A stretch of 64,000 nucleotides of DNA, taken from contig NZ_CP029043.1 of NCBI RefSeq assembly GCF_003074055.1, positions 6,254,501 to 6,318,500 on the forward strand, given 5' to 3'. This document shows, piece by piece, positions 53,825 through 62,542 of this stretch. A program made the position numbers and the translations under genes. The first letter of the stretch is position 1. Each line of letters opens with the position of its first letter. The notes under the pieces were generated by a model that was not told the origin of the DNA, ran no database searches, and saw only the letters and a list, made by a program, of their open reading frames with translations. The stretch is from Streptomyces nigra (GTDB taxonomy: Bacteria; Actinomycetota; Actinomycetes; Streptomycetales; Streptomycetaceae).

Positions 53825-55948
53825 GTGCCGACCGTTGGTGAGAAGGGCACCCCCGGAGCGCCCGAGGAGCCGCTGCCCGACGAGACCCCGGGCACCGTAC
53901 GGCTCAAGCCCGTGGTCTTCTTCGGGTCCGCCCTCTTCGTCCTCGCGATCTCCCTCTGGGCGATCGTCACCCCCGAGGGTGCCGAGGACACCATCGGCGT
54001 GGTCGTCGGCAAGATCTCCCACTGGTTCGGCTGGTACTACTTCGTCGCCGCCACCCTGTACCTCGTCTTCGTCGTGTTCGTCGCCGCCTCCAAGTATGGC
54101 GCGATCAAGCTCGGCCCCAAACACTCCAAGCCCGACTACGGCCTGTTCACCTGGGGTTCGATGCTGTTCGCGGCCGGCATCGGGATCGACCTGATGTTCT
54201 TCTCGGTCTCGGGTCCCGTCAGCCACTACCTCGCACCGCCGCAGGGCGACCCGAAGACGCTCGAGGCGGCCCGGCAGGCCGTGGTGTGGACGCTGTTCCA
54301 CTACGGCATCACCGGCTGGGGCATGTACGCCCTGATGGGCATGGCGCTCGGCTACTTCTCCTTCCGGTACAAGCTGCCGCTCGCCATCCGCTCCGCGCTC
54401 TACCCGATCATCGGGCGCCGTATCCACGGCCGGATCGGCGACACCGTCGACCTCGCGGCCATCATCGGCACCGTCTTCGGTATCGGCGTGACCCTCGGCA
54501 TCGGTGTCGTACAGCTCAACTACGGCCTCAAGGCGCTGTTCGACATCCCCGAGGGGCTGACCGCGCAGATCGCGCTCATCGTCATCGCGGTGGCCATGGC
54601 CACCATCTCCGCCGTGTCGGGCGTCGACAAGGGCATCCGCCGGCTGTCGCAGCTCAACATCCTGCTCGCCGCCCTGCTGATGTTCTACATCCTCGTGGTG
54701 GGCCAGCCGTTCCGGCTGCTCAACGCCATCGTCCAGAACGTCGGGGACTACGTCAGCGGCTTCCCGTCGATGACCCTGAACACCTTCGCCTACGACCAGC
54801 CCACCGAGTGGCTCGACGCGTGGACGCTGTTCTTCTGGGCGTGGTGGGTCGCCTGGGCGCCGTTCGTCGGGCTGTTCCTGGCGCGTATCTCACGGGGCCG
54901 CACCCTGCGGGAGTTCGTCGGGGCGACGCTCGTCATCCCGTTCCTCTTCACCGGGCTCTTCCTGGCGATCTTCGGCAACAGCGCCCTGTTCCTGGTGCGC
55001 GACGGCAACACCGAGTTCGGCGAGACCGCCATGAACGTCCCCGAGCAAGGCTTCTACACGCTGCTCGAGCAGTTCCCCGGCTTCACGTTCAGCGCCGGAC
55101 TCGCCACGTTCGTCGGACTGCTGCTGTACGTCACCTCCGCGGACTCCGGCGCGCTGGTGATGGGAAACCTCAGCGCCGACCTGCCCACCCCGATGACCGA
55201 CGCGCCGACGTATCTGCGCATCTTCTGGGCGGTGGCGACCGGGCTGCTCACCCTCGCCATGCTCATCGTCGGCGGTGTGCAGGCGCTCACCAACGCCACC
55301 ATCATCATGGGCCTGCCCTTCTCCTTCGTGATGTTCCTGATCATGGCGGGGCTCTTCCTCGCCCTGCGGACCGAGCGGATGAAGGTCGAGGCGCGGGCGA
55401 CCACGCTGCCCGGGTCGCTCTCCGGGCGCACGGTGCACCAGGGGCCGGCGGCAGCGCCCAACTGGCGGCACCGGCTGGCGCGGGCGATGTCGTTCCCCGG
55501 CCGGCGGGCGGCGGAGCGGTTCGTGGACCACGCGGCCCGGCCCGCGTTCCAGGAGGTGGCGTCCGAACTGCGGCAGCAGGGAGCGGCGGCGGAGGTGCTG
55601 GAGGGGATCGTCGAGGAGAACGGCCTGCCCCACGTCGGCCTGCGCGTACCGGTCGGCGAGGGCGACGTGTTCGTCTACGAGGTGTGGCCCGTGGAACGGC
55701 CCACTCCCGCGTTCGCCCTGCGCTCGGTGGAGGCGCGGGACACCTATGTGCGCTTCGAGGTGCGGCTCGCCGAGGGCAACCAGGACTACGACGTGATGGG
55801 CTACAGCAGGGAGCAGCTCATCGCCGACGCCCTCGACCAGTACGAGCGCTACCTGGAGTTCCTCCGGGTGCGCCACGACGCGTCCACCCGCTCGAACCTG
55901 CCCGACCACCGCCCGGACGCCCCGGACGCGCACCTGCCGGAGGAATGA
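53825..55948 (+). CDS. betT: BCCT-family choline transporter
   Basis: This 707-residue protein has 12 membrane segments and the BCCT signature FFWAWWVAWAPFVGLFLARI, then TSADSGALVMGNLSAD. The cytosolic C-terminal extension of about 190 residues (ASELRQQGAAAEVLEGIVEE onward) matches the osmosensory tail of BetT-type choline carriers. GTG 53825 has GAGGAG upstream. It completes the choline-betaine group. Confidence 0.9.
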   Translation: MPTVGEKGTPGAPEEPLPDETPGTVRLKPVVFFGSALFVLAISLWAIVTPEGAEDTIGVVVGKISHWFGWYYFVAATLYLVFVVFVAASKYGAIKLGPKHSKPDYGLFTWGSMLFAAGIGIDLMFFSVSGPVSHYLAPPQGDPKTLEAARQAVVWTLFHYGITGWGMYALMGMALGYFSFRYKLPLAIRSALYPIIGRRIHGRIGDTVDLAAIIGTVFGIGVTLGIGVVQLNYGLKALFDIPEGLTAQIALIVIAVAMATISAVSGVDKGIRRLSQLNILLAALLMFYILVVGQPFRLLNAIVQNVGDYVSGFPSMTLNTFAYDQPTEWLDAWTLFFWAWWVAWAPFVGLFLARISRGRTLREFVGATLVIPFLFTGLFLAIFGNSALFLVRDGNTEFGETAMNVPEQGFYTLLEQFPGFTFSAGLATFVGLLLYVTSADSGALVMGNLSADLPTPMTDAPTYLRIFWAVATGLLTLAMLIVGGVQALTNATIIMGLPFSFVMFLIMAGLFLALRTERMKVEARATTLPGSLSGRTVHQGPAAAPNWRHRLARAMSFPGRRAAERFVDHAARPAFQEVASELRQQGAAAEVLEGIVEENGLPHVGLRVPVGEGDVFVYEVWPVERPTPAFALRSVEARDTYVRFEVRLAEGNQDYDVMGYSREQLIADALDQYERYLEFLRVRHDASTRSNLPDHRPDAPDAHLPEE

Positions 55949-55962
55949 GGACGGACCGTCCC

Positions 55963-56568
55963 TCAGCCGGCGACGGGCGGCCGTGTCACGTCCGGTGTGA
56001 GAAGAGTGAGGTCCGGGTCGCCGAACTCGTCGCGCAGGGCCTGGAAGGCGGCCACCTTCTCCTCGCCGAAGCGGCGGACGCGGGCGGCGAAGGCGTCGGG
56101 GGAGAGGAACCGGTCGGGCCGCGACTTGGAGTGGAACTTGTCCGCGTACATCACCAGCCGTTCCTCCGGTGTCTCCGCCAGATAGTCGGCGGGCGGCACG
56201 GGGAGGTTCTGACGCACGACGTCCTCCCGGGTCACTCCGACGCCGGTGTGGTGGGCGCAGAAGCGGCACAGGACGGCGGGCAGGCCCACGCTCTTCAGGA
56301 GTTCCTGACCGAGCAGGCCGTGCCGGATGTAGTTCTTGTGGTCCAGCCGCCCGTCGGCTTCGTAGAGGCGGTAGACGCCGACGTCGTGCAGAAGGCAGCC
56401 GGCCCGGACCAGCTCCGTGTCGAGATGGGCGAGGTGCGGCGACGCCAGCAGCTGCTCGGCGACGCTCCAGACGATCTCGCAGTGGCGGTGGACGGAGGCG
56501 AACGCCTCGGCCGTCGGCGCGTGTTCCTCGTGCAGCGCGCGGATCTCTTCCGGTCCCGGTATGTGCAT
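55963..56568 (-). CDS. HD-domain phosphohydrolase-like protein
   Basis: This 201-residue protein has HD-fold ligands: His in VHRHCEIVW, His-Asp in GCLLHDVGVYRLY and His in CAHHTGVGV. ATG 56568 is preferred; the upstream in-frame codons are not protein-like. It follows the CDP-alcohol phosphatidyltransferase gene on the same strand and may hydrolyse a phosphorylated intermediate of that group (inference). Confidence 0.75.
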   Translation of the reverse strand: MHIPGPEEIRALHEEHAPTAEAFASVHRHCEIVWSVAEQLLASPHLAHLDTELVRAGCLLHDVGVYRLYEADGRLDHKNYIRHGLLGQELLKSVGLPAVLCRFCAHHTGVGVTREDVVRQNLPVPPADYLAETPEERLVMYADKFHSKSRPDRFLSPDAFAARVRRFGEEKVAAFQALRDEFGDPDLTLLTPDVTRPPVAG

Positions 56569-56610
56569 CCGGCGAGCGTAACAACCGCAGGTGAGCACGG
56601 GAGCGGTCTC

Positions 56611-57384
56611 TCAGCTCGTGACCAGTTCCCGCCGGGGCACGGGCTCCACGACCGCCGGCGCCACCCGCGTCGCCCGGTGCGTGCGCCACAGCCACAGCAC
56701 ATCACGGCCGAACGACCACACCAGCAGGCCCAGGGCCAGCGCCGCGACACCGGCGTTCGCCAGATGCGGAAGGAGCCCGGAGGCCGCCACCAGCAGCAGC
56801 ACCCCCTGCAGGGCGGCGACCGTCTTGCGGGCCGTGCTCGGCGGCAGCGGCGTGTTCAGCCACGGCCAGACCCGCGCGGCGGCGACGAAGCCGTAGCGCA
56901 TGGCACCGATCAGCAGGACCCACGGGCCCTGCGACATGGACACGTACACGCTGAGCACCAGGATCAGGAAGGCGTCCACCTCCATGTCGAAGCGGGCGCC
57001 CAGCGCCGTGGAGGTGCCGGTGCGGCGGGCCACCTTGCCGTCCACGCCGTCGAGGATCAGCGCGACCGCGGTCAGGCCGACGAACAGTGTGAGGGGCGGC
57101 GAGTCCTGGAAGGAGTCGGCGACCAGGGCCGTCACCCCGCCGACCAGGGTGGCGCGGCCGAGCGTGACCCGGTTGGCCGGGCCGAAAGAGCGGAGCCTGG
57201 ACCGGTGCAGGGCCAGGGAGAGCAGCGCCCAGGAGGCGACGGCGAAGACGAGGCCGGTGAGCCAGCCCGCCGGACCCATGCCGATCGCCGATCCCAGCAG
57301 GGCCAGCAACAGGATCTGCACGCCCGCTCCCACCGCGGTCTCCTGCTGGACCAGCCTTGCTTCGTACGTGTTGTTCAGGGCCAC
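56611..57384 (-). CDS. CDP-alcohol phosphatidyltransferase family protein
   Basis: This 257-residue membrane protein carries the complete family motif DGVDGKVARRTGTSTALGAR followed by FDMEVDAF, with all Asp residues in place. GTG 57384 has GGAGGA 7 bases upstream. About six membrane helices are visible. It diverges from the MDR dehydrogenase gene. Such enzymes join a CDP-activated lipid or alcohol to a polyol; the acceptor is unknown. Confidence 0.85.
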   Translation of the reverse strand: MALNNTYEARLVQQETAVGAGVQILLLALLGSAIGMGPAGWLTGLVFAVASWALLSLALHRSRLRSFGPANRVTLGRATLVGGVTALVADSFQDSPPLTLFVGLTAVALILDGVDGKVARRTGTSTALGARFDMEVDAFLILVLSVYVSMSQGPWVLLIGAMRYGFVAAARVWPWLNTPLPPSTARKTVAALQGVLLLVAASGLLPHLANAGVAALALGLLVWSFGRDVLWLWRTHRATRVAPAVVEPVPRRELVTS

Positions 57385-57492
57385 CGCACATTCCTCCGGC
57401 CAGATGACAGAGTCGATCAAGGCCGCGTACTGTGCGCGGCCTGTGCACACCTCGGTACGGGAACAGCTTGCAGATCGTTCAGGAGGATCCCG

Positions 57493-58473
57493 ATGAACCG
57501 CACCGCACGTGCGTTCTGGCTCAGCTCCCCGGGCGCCGGGGAGATCCGGGAGGTCACCCTGCCCGAGCCCGGCGAGGGCGACGTGGTCGTGCGGTCGCTG
57601 TACTCGGGGGTCAGCCGGGGCACGGAGACACTCGTGTTCCGCGGCGGCGTCCCGGAGAGCCAGCACGCGGCCATGCGGGCGCCGTTCCAGGAGGGCGACT
57701 TCCCCGCCCCGGTGAAGTACGGCTATCTCAGCGTCGGGGTGGTGGAAGAGGGGCCGGACGACCTGGCCGGACGTACGGTCTTCTGCCTGTATCCGCATCA
57801 GACGCGGTACGTCGTCCCCGCGAGCGCGGTGACCGTCGTCCCGGACACCGTGCCCGCCGCACGGGCCGTCCTCGCCGGCACCGTCGAGACCGCCGTCAAC
57901 GCCCTGTGGGACGCGGCGCCGCTGGTCGGCGACCGGATCGCCGTGGTCGGCGGCGGCATGGTGGGCTGCTCGGTGGCCGCCCTGCTGGCCCGCTTCCCCG
58001 GCGTACGGCTGCAGCTCGTCGACGCCGATCCGTCCCGCGCCGACGTCGCCAAGGCCCTCGGCGTGGACTTCGCGTCCCCGGAGGACGCGCGCGGCGACTG
58101 CGACCTCGTCGTGCACGCCAGCGCCAGCGAGCGGGGACTCGCCCGTTCCCTCGAACTGCTGCGCCCCGAGGGCACCGTCCTCGAACTCAGCTGGTACGGC
58201 GACCGGCAGGTGGCCGTCCCCCTCGGCGAGGCGTTCCACTCCCGGCGCCTCGTCATCCGCAGCAGCCAGGTCGGCACCGTCTCACCGAACCGCGCCTCCC
58301 GCACCTACGCCGACCGTCTCGCGCTCGCCCTCGACCTGCTGGCCGACCCCGCGCTGGACGCGCTCGTCACCGGGGAGAGCGCCTTCGAGGAGCTGCCCGA
58401 CGTGCTGCCGAAGCTGGCGTCCGGGCACATCCCGGCGCTCTGTCACCGTGTCAGGTATCCGGACACGCCCTGA
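57493..58473 (+). CDS. MDR-family dehydrogenase lacking the catalytic zinc Cys
   Basis: This 326-residue medium-chain dehydrogenase/reductase has a GroES-like N-terminal part (SLYSGVSRGTETLVFRGG) and a Rossmann domain (RIAVVGGGMVGCSVAALLAR). The position that carries the catalytic zinc Cys in alcohol dehydrogenases reads Ser-Gly-Val-Ser, so a zinc-independent mechanism is likely, as in the BchC-like branch. AGGAGG precedes the ATG. It heads the plus-strand biosynthetic run. Confidence 0.78.
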   Translation: MNRTARAFWLSSPGAGEIREVTLPEPGEGDVVVRSLYSGVSRGTETLVFRGGVPESQHAAMRAPFQEGDFPAPVKYGYLSVGVVEEGPDDLAGRTVFCLYPHQTRYVVPASAVTVVPDTVPAARAVLAGTVETAVNALWDAAPLVGDRIAVVGGGMVGCSVAALLARFPGVRLQLVDADPSRADVAKALGVDFASPEDARGDCDLVVHASASERGLARSLELLRPEGTVLELSWYGDRQVAVPLGEAFHSRRLVIRSSQVGTVSPNRASRTYADRLALALDLLADPALDALVTGESAFEELPDVLPKLASGHIPALCHRVRYPDTP

Positions 58474-58529
58474 CGCCCGTCCTTCCCCGCGGGCCGGCAA
58501 GAGCGCCTGACCTGAGAAAAGAGTGAGGA

Positions 58530-58594
58530 GGCGCTGAACAAGGGGAACCGAAGAGCCGTACTACACGGCATCCCCGGCGCCGATCGGCCGGGGA
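58530..58594 (+). promoter_or_regulatory. Structured leader with two exclusive folds before the PTPS-like gene
   Basis: Nested stems GGCGC (58530-58534)/GCGCC (58577-58581), GGGGA (58542-58546)/TCCCC (58571-58575) and GCCGT (58555-58559)/ACGGC (58565-58569) form one fold. The arm at 58571-58578 can instead pair with 58587-58594 (8 of 8), breaking the outer stems. The gene starts 31 bases later. Riboswitch-like control is a guess; I recognise no known class. Confidence 0.4.
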
Positions 58595-58624
58595 CTAGGC
58601 GCACCGCACCTGGAGGGTCGTCCG

Positions 58625-59023
58625 TTGTTCAGCATCACCGTCCGCGATCACATCATGATCGCCCACAGCTTCCACGGCGAGGTCTTCGGGCCCGCGCAGC
58701 GTCTGCACGGGGCGACGTTCCTCGTGGACGCCACGTTCCGGCGTGAGCAGCTGGACGACGACAACATCGTCGTCGACATCGGACTGGCCACCCAGGAGCT
58801 CGGTGCCGTCGTCGCCGAGCTGAACTACCGCAACCTCGACAACGAACCCGACTTCGCCGGGATCAACACCTCCACCGAGTTCCTGGCGAAGGTCATCGCC
58901 GACCGGCTCGCGGAGCGCGTCGAGAAGGGCGCGCTGGGCGAGGGCGCGCGGGGTCTCGCCGGGATCACCGTCACCCTGCACGAGTCGCACGTCGCCTGGG
59001 CGAGTTACGAGCGTGCCCTGTGA
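58625..59023 (+). CDS. 6-pyruvoyltetrahydropterin synthase-like (QueD family) protein with altered active site
   Basis: This 132-residue protein has the T-fold of PTPS/QueD (IAHSFHGEVFGPAQRLHGATF, DIGLATQELGAVVAEL, INTSTEFLAKVIADRL, VTLHESHVAW). The zinc motif HGH is HGA here, the catalytic Cys before it is absent, and the Asp-His pair is replaced by Asn-Tyr (ELNYRNLD). Only the late Glu is kept. It is unlikely to do standard PTPS chemistry. TTG 58625 follows GGAGGG at 8 bases. Its stop overlaps the glycosyltransferase start. Confidence 0.82.
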   Translation: MFSITVRDHIMIAHSFHGEVFGPAQRLHGATFLVDATFRREQLDDDNIVVDIGLATQELGAVVAELNYRNLDNEPDFAGINTSTEFLAKVIADRLAERVEKGALGEGARGLAGITVTLHESHVAWASYERAL

Positions 59024-60219
59024 CCGACGTGACCCTGGAGAAGCAGCCGCGGCCCGAGAAGGTGACGCTCGGCTATGTGCCGGCGCAGCACTCCGTCCTG
59101 AAGAACGCGGAGATCATCCCGATGTCCCTGCGCTCCGTGCACTTCGTCATGCCGGGCGGCGTCGACGACCCGGCGGCCCCCAGCGGCGGCAACGCCTACG
59201 ACCGGCGGGTCAGCCTGGACCTGCCCGGGTTCGGCTGGCAGGTCCACAAGCACGCGGTGGCCGGCGCGTGGCCCCGCCCCGAGGCCGCGGCCCGCGCCGA
59301 ACTCGCGCGGACCCTGGGCGAGTTCCCGGACGGGACCGTCGTCCTGCTGGACGGCCTGGTCGCCTGCGGGGTGCCCGAGATCGTCGTGCCGGAGGCGGAG
59401 CGGCTGCGGCTCGCCGTCCTCGTCCATCTGCCGCTCGGTGACGAGACCGGCCTGGAGCCGTCCGTCGCGGCCGACCTGGACGCCCGGGAGCGCACGGTGC
59501 TGCGGGCCGTCGACGCGGTCGTCGCCACCAGCGACTGGGCGGTCCGCCGGCTCGTCTCCCATCACGGCCTCGCCCCCGAGCGGGTCCATGTCGCCGCCCC
59601 CGGCGCCGACATCGCGCCCCTCGCGTCCGGCACCGACGGCGTCTCCCGTCTGCTGTGCGTGGCCGCCGTGACCCCGCGCAAGGGCCAGCACCGGCTGGTC
59701 GAGGCACTGGCGACGGTGACCGACCTGCCGTGGCGCTGCTCTCTCGTCGGCGGCCTCAACCACGACCCCGAGTACGTCGACGAACTGCGCTCGCTGATCG
59801 CCCGGCACGGTCTGACCGACCGTCTGATCCTGGCGGGCCCGCAGACCGGCGCCGAACTCGACGCCAGCTACAACTCCGCCGACCTGATGGTCCTCACCTC
59901 CTACGCCGAGACGTACGGCATGGCGGTGACCGAGGCGCTCGCGCGCGGCATCCCGGTGCTCGCCACCGACGTCGGCGGGGTCCCGGAGGCCGTCGGCCGG
60001 GCCCCCGACGGCGGTGTCCCCGGCATCCTCGTGCCGCCGGAGAACCCCGCCGCGATCGCCGCCGAACTGCGCGGCTGGTTCGGCGAGGCGGACGTAAGAC
60101 GCCGGCTGAAGGCGGCGGCCCGGGGACGCCGGGCCGCTCTGAACGGCTGGGCCGGCACGGCCCGCAGCCTGGCCGCGGTACTGGGCCGACTGCCTGACCA
60201 ACCGCGGAGGGCGGCATGA
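59020..60219 (+). CDS. Glycosyltransferase family 4 (GT-B fold)
   Basis: This 399-residue protein has an N-terminal acceptor domain with GGNAYDRRVSLDLPG and a C-terminal GT4 donor domain with LLCVAAVTPRKGQHRLVEAL, YNSADLMVLTSYAETYGMAV and EALARGIPVLATDVGGVPEAV. The GTG overlaps the PTPS-like stop. It probably glycosylates the product of the pathway from a nucleotide sugar. Confidence 0.87.
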   Translation: MTDVTLEKQPRPEKVTLGYVPAQHSVLKNAEIIPMSLRSVHFVMPGGVDDPAAPSGGNAYDRRVSLDLPGFGWQVHKHAVAGAWPRPEAAARAELARTLGEFPDGTVVLLDGLVACGVPEIVVPEAERLRLAVLVHLPLGDETGLEPSVAADLDARERTVLRAVDAVVATSDWAVRRLVSHHGLAPERVHVAAPGADIAPLASGTDGVSRLLCVAAVTPRKGQHRLVEALATVTDLPWRCSLVGGLNHDPEYVDELRSLIARHGLTDRLILAGPQTGAELDASYNSADLMVLTSYAETYGMAVTEALARGIPVLATDVGGVPEAVGRAPDGGVPGILVPPENPAAIAAELRGWFGEADVRRRLKAAARGRRAALNGWAGTARSLAAVLGRLPDQPRRAA

Positions 60220-61289
60220 GCAAGACGGCGACGACACAGGGCGGGGGCACGATCCCGGCCCAGCCGGGACCCAGGGACGCGGCCGGCCCGGCGCGCCGGG
60301 GACCCGACAGCGGGATCGTCTCGGCGGAGGGTGACATGAGCGACGCGTCCGGACCCGAGGCGCACCGCGCCGACTCCGACGTCGTGATCCTCGGCGCGGG
60401 CCCCACCGGCCGGCCGGGCGAGCGGGCCACCGTACGGCTGCGGGAGGCCGCGCCGGACGACCCGCCGCGCTACGCCCCCGAGTGGCTGGAGCTGCGCGAG
60501 GGCGCGGACGCCGCCGCCCGGGCGCACGACCTGCTCGACCCGTTGCGGATCCGGCTCGCCAATCTGCCGGGCCGCTCCGGACTCGTCATCCACGACCTGG
60601 GCTGCGGCACCGGCTCCATGGGCCGCTGGCTCGCCCCCCACCTGGACGGCGCCCAGCACTGGGTCCTGCACGACCGCGACCCCTATCTGCTGCACTTCGC
60701 CGCCGTCGCCTCCCCGCGTTCCTCCGCCGACGGCAGCCGCGTCACCGTCGAGACCCGCCGCGGCGACGTCGGCCGGCTCACGCCCGACGCCCTGCACGGC
60801 GCCTCCCTGGTGACGGCGTCCGCGCTGCTGGACGTCCTCACCCGCGACGAGATCGCCACGCTCGCCGCCGCCTGCGCGGGCGCCGGCTGCACGGCGCTGC
60901 TGACCCTGTCCGTCGCCGGCCGGGTCGAACTCACCCCGTCCGACCCGCTGGACGAGGAGATCACCGAGGCGTTCAACGCGCACCAGAAGCGCACCGGACT
61001 GCTCGGCCCGGACGCCGGCACGGTGGCCGCCGAGGTCTTCTCCGAGCACGGCGCGACCGTCCAGCTGCACCCGAGCCCCTGGCGGCTGGGCCCCGACGAG
61101 GCGGCGCTCACCGCGCAGTGGCTGCGCGGCTGGGTCGGCGCGGCCGTCGAACAGCGGCCCGAACTGCGCGAGCGCGCCGACCGCTATCTGCGCGAACGCC
61201 TCGCCGCGTGTGAGGCGGGCGAGCTGAGGGTCGTCGTCCACCACACCGACCTGCTGGCCCTCGCCCGGCCGACGGGCGGGGCGTCATGA
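60216..61289 (+). CDS. SAM-dependent methyltransferase
   Basis: This 357-residue class I methyltransferase has motif I VIHDLGCGTGSMGRWLAP near residue 127. The first 70 residues are low-complexity and contain VVILGAGPTGRPGER, which looks like a worn dinucleotide motif but lacks the rest of that fold. ATGA overlaps join it to genes on both sides. Target unknown. Confidence 0.8.
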   Translation: MSKTATTQGGGTIPAQPGPRDAAGPARRGPDSGIVSAEGDMSDASGPEAHRADSDVVILGAGPTGRPGERATVRLREAAPDDPPRYAPEWLELREGADAAARAHDLLDPLRIRLANLPGRSGLVIHDLGCGTGSMGRWLAPHLDGAQHWVLHDRDPYLLHFAAVASPRSSADGSRVTVETRRGDVGRLTPDALHGASLVTASALLDVLTRDEIATLAAACAGAGCTALLTLSVAGRVELTPSDPLDEEITEAFNAHQKRTGLLGPDAGTVAAEVFSEHGATVQLHPSPWRLGPDEAALTAQWLRGWVGAAVEQRPELRERADRYLRERLAACEAGELRVVVHHTDLLALARPTGGAS

Positions 61290-62542
61290 CCGTGGAGACG
61301 GTGGCGCGGACGCACACCGGGCGCGAGGGCCTCACCCCGCGCGCCCGGCGCGCGGACCGTACGGGGGAGACCGCGGACGCCCCCGTCTCCCGGGTGAAGG
61401 CACTCCTGGGGAACCCGAAGGTCCGCACCCATCTGGGCACGGCCGCCGGAGTCCTCATCCTCGCCGTGCTGTTCTGGCGGCTCGGCACCGGCGTGTTCCT
61501 CGACGGGCTGCGCCGCATCGACGGGCCCGCCCTGCTCGGGGCGCTCGGCATCGGGCTCGTCACCACCGTGTTCAGCGCCTGGCGCTGGCAATTGGTGGCG
61601 CGCGGGCTGCGGATCCGGCTGCCGTTCGGGCCGGCCGTCGCCGACTACTACCGGGCGCTGTTCCTCAACGCGGCGCTCCCCGGCGGCGTCCTCGGCGACG
61701 TCCACCGGGCGGTGCGGCACGGGCAGAGCGCCGGCGACCTCGGACGCGGTGTCCGCGCGGTCGTCCTGGAGCGTACGGCCGGACAGGTCGCCCTGGCCGC
61801 CGTCGGCGCGGTCGTCCTGCTGACGATGCCGTCGCCGGTGCTCGACCAGGCCCGCGACCTCACCCCGCTCCTGCTGTTCGCGGCGGCCGGGACGCTCGCC
61901 GTCGTCGCCGCCGTCCGCATGAACCGGGCGCCCTCCCGCCGGGCCGGGGCGAAGCCCTCCGCCCTGCGCACCGCGCTCGCGCAGGCCCGCGAGAGCCTGC
62001 TGTCACGCCGCAACGGACCCGGCGTCGCCGTCTCCTCGGTGGTCGTCCTGGCCGGTCACCTCGCGATGTTCGTGCTGGCCGCGCGGATCGCCGGCTCGGC
62101 CGCCTCCGTCGCCACGCTGGTGCCGCTGGCGGTGCTGGCGCTGCTCGCGATGGGACTGCCCCTGAACGTCGGCGGGTTCGGGCCCCGGGAGGGTGTCACC
62201 GCCTGGGCGTTCGCCGCCGCGGGGCTCGGTGCCGACACCGGTCTCGCGGTCGCCGTCGTGTACGGCGTCCTCAGCTTCGTGGCCGCCCTGCCGGGCGCCC
62301 TCGTCCTCGTCGCCCGCTGGTGCACGGGTCTGCGGACCCGGGGCACCGGATCCGTCGAGACCGTGGCGGACCCGGTCGCCGGCGGCTATTTTCGTCCGTC
62401 CGTCGTGTCCGCGACGGAGTCGCCCGCGGAGGTCAGCAGTGACACATACGCGCCGAAGGAATCCGCGAGGCTCTCCAGCAGCCGCTTCCCCTTTTCCGCG
62501 GAACCCAGCGACGGACGGCCGATGACCCCGGAATCGGTATAG
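61286..62542 (+). CDS. LPG-synthase-type (UPF0104) membrane protein
   Basis: This 418-residue protein has about eight membrane helices and family stretches WRLGTGVFLDGLRRID, NAALPGGVLGDVHRAVRHG, VVLERTAGQVALA and LPLNVGGFGPREGVTAWAF. The family includes flippase-like or lipid-modifying proteins without the soluble catalytic domain of MprF. The last 52 residues lie antisense to the end of the creatininase gene and look unlike the rest, so the natural end may be near 62385. Likely transport or membrane attachment of the pathway product (inference). Confidence 0.8.
   Translation: MTVETVARTHTGREGLTPRARRADRTGETADAPVSRVKALLGNPKVRTHLGTAAGVLILAVLFWRLGTGVFLDGLRRIDGPALLGALGIGLVTTVFSAWRWQLVARGLRIRLPFGPAVADYYRALFLNAALPGGVLGDVHRAVRHGQSAGDLGRGVRAVVLERTAGQVALAAVGAVVLLTMPSPVLDQARDLTPLLLFAAAGTLAVVAAVRMNRAPSRRAGAKPSALRTALAQARESLLSRRNGPGVAVSSVVVLAGHLAMFVLAARIAGSAASVATLVPLAVLALLAMGLPLNVGGFGPREGVTAWAFAAAGLGADTGLAVAVVYGVLSFVAALPGALVLVARWCTGLRTRGTGSVETVADPVAGGYFRPSVVSATESPAEVSSDTYAPKESARLSSSRFPFSAEPSDGRPMTPESV

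Noticed and set aside
54286..57492. Long upstream extension of the MDR dehydrogenase frame
   Set aside because: It overlaps the BCCT gene in another frame and two antisense genes; ATG 57493 with AGGAGG is the real start.
58530..58594. ydaO-type (c-di-AMP) riboswitch
   Set aside because: CGCTGAAC and GGGGAACC look similar, but the conserved GGGGTGAAT part is missing.
60390..60420. FAD/NAD-binding domain in the methyltransferase N-terminus
   Set aside because: Only a short VVILGAGPTG-like motif is present, without the remaining fold.
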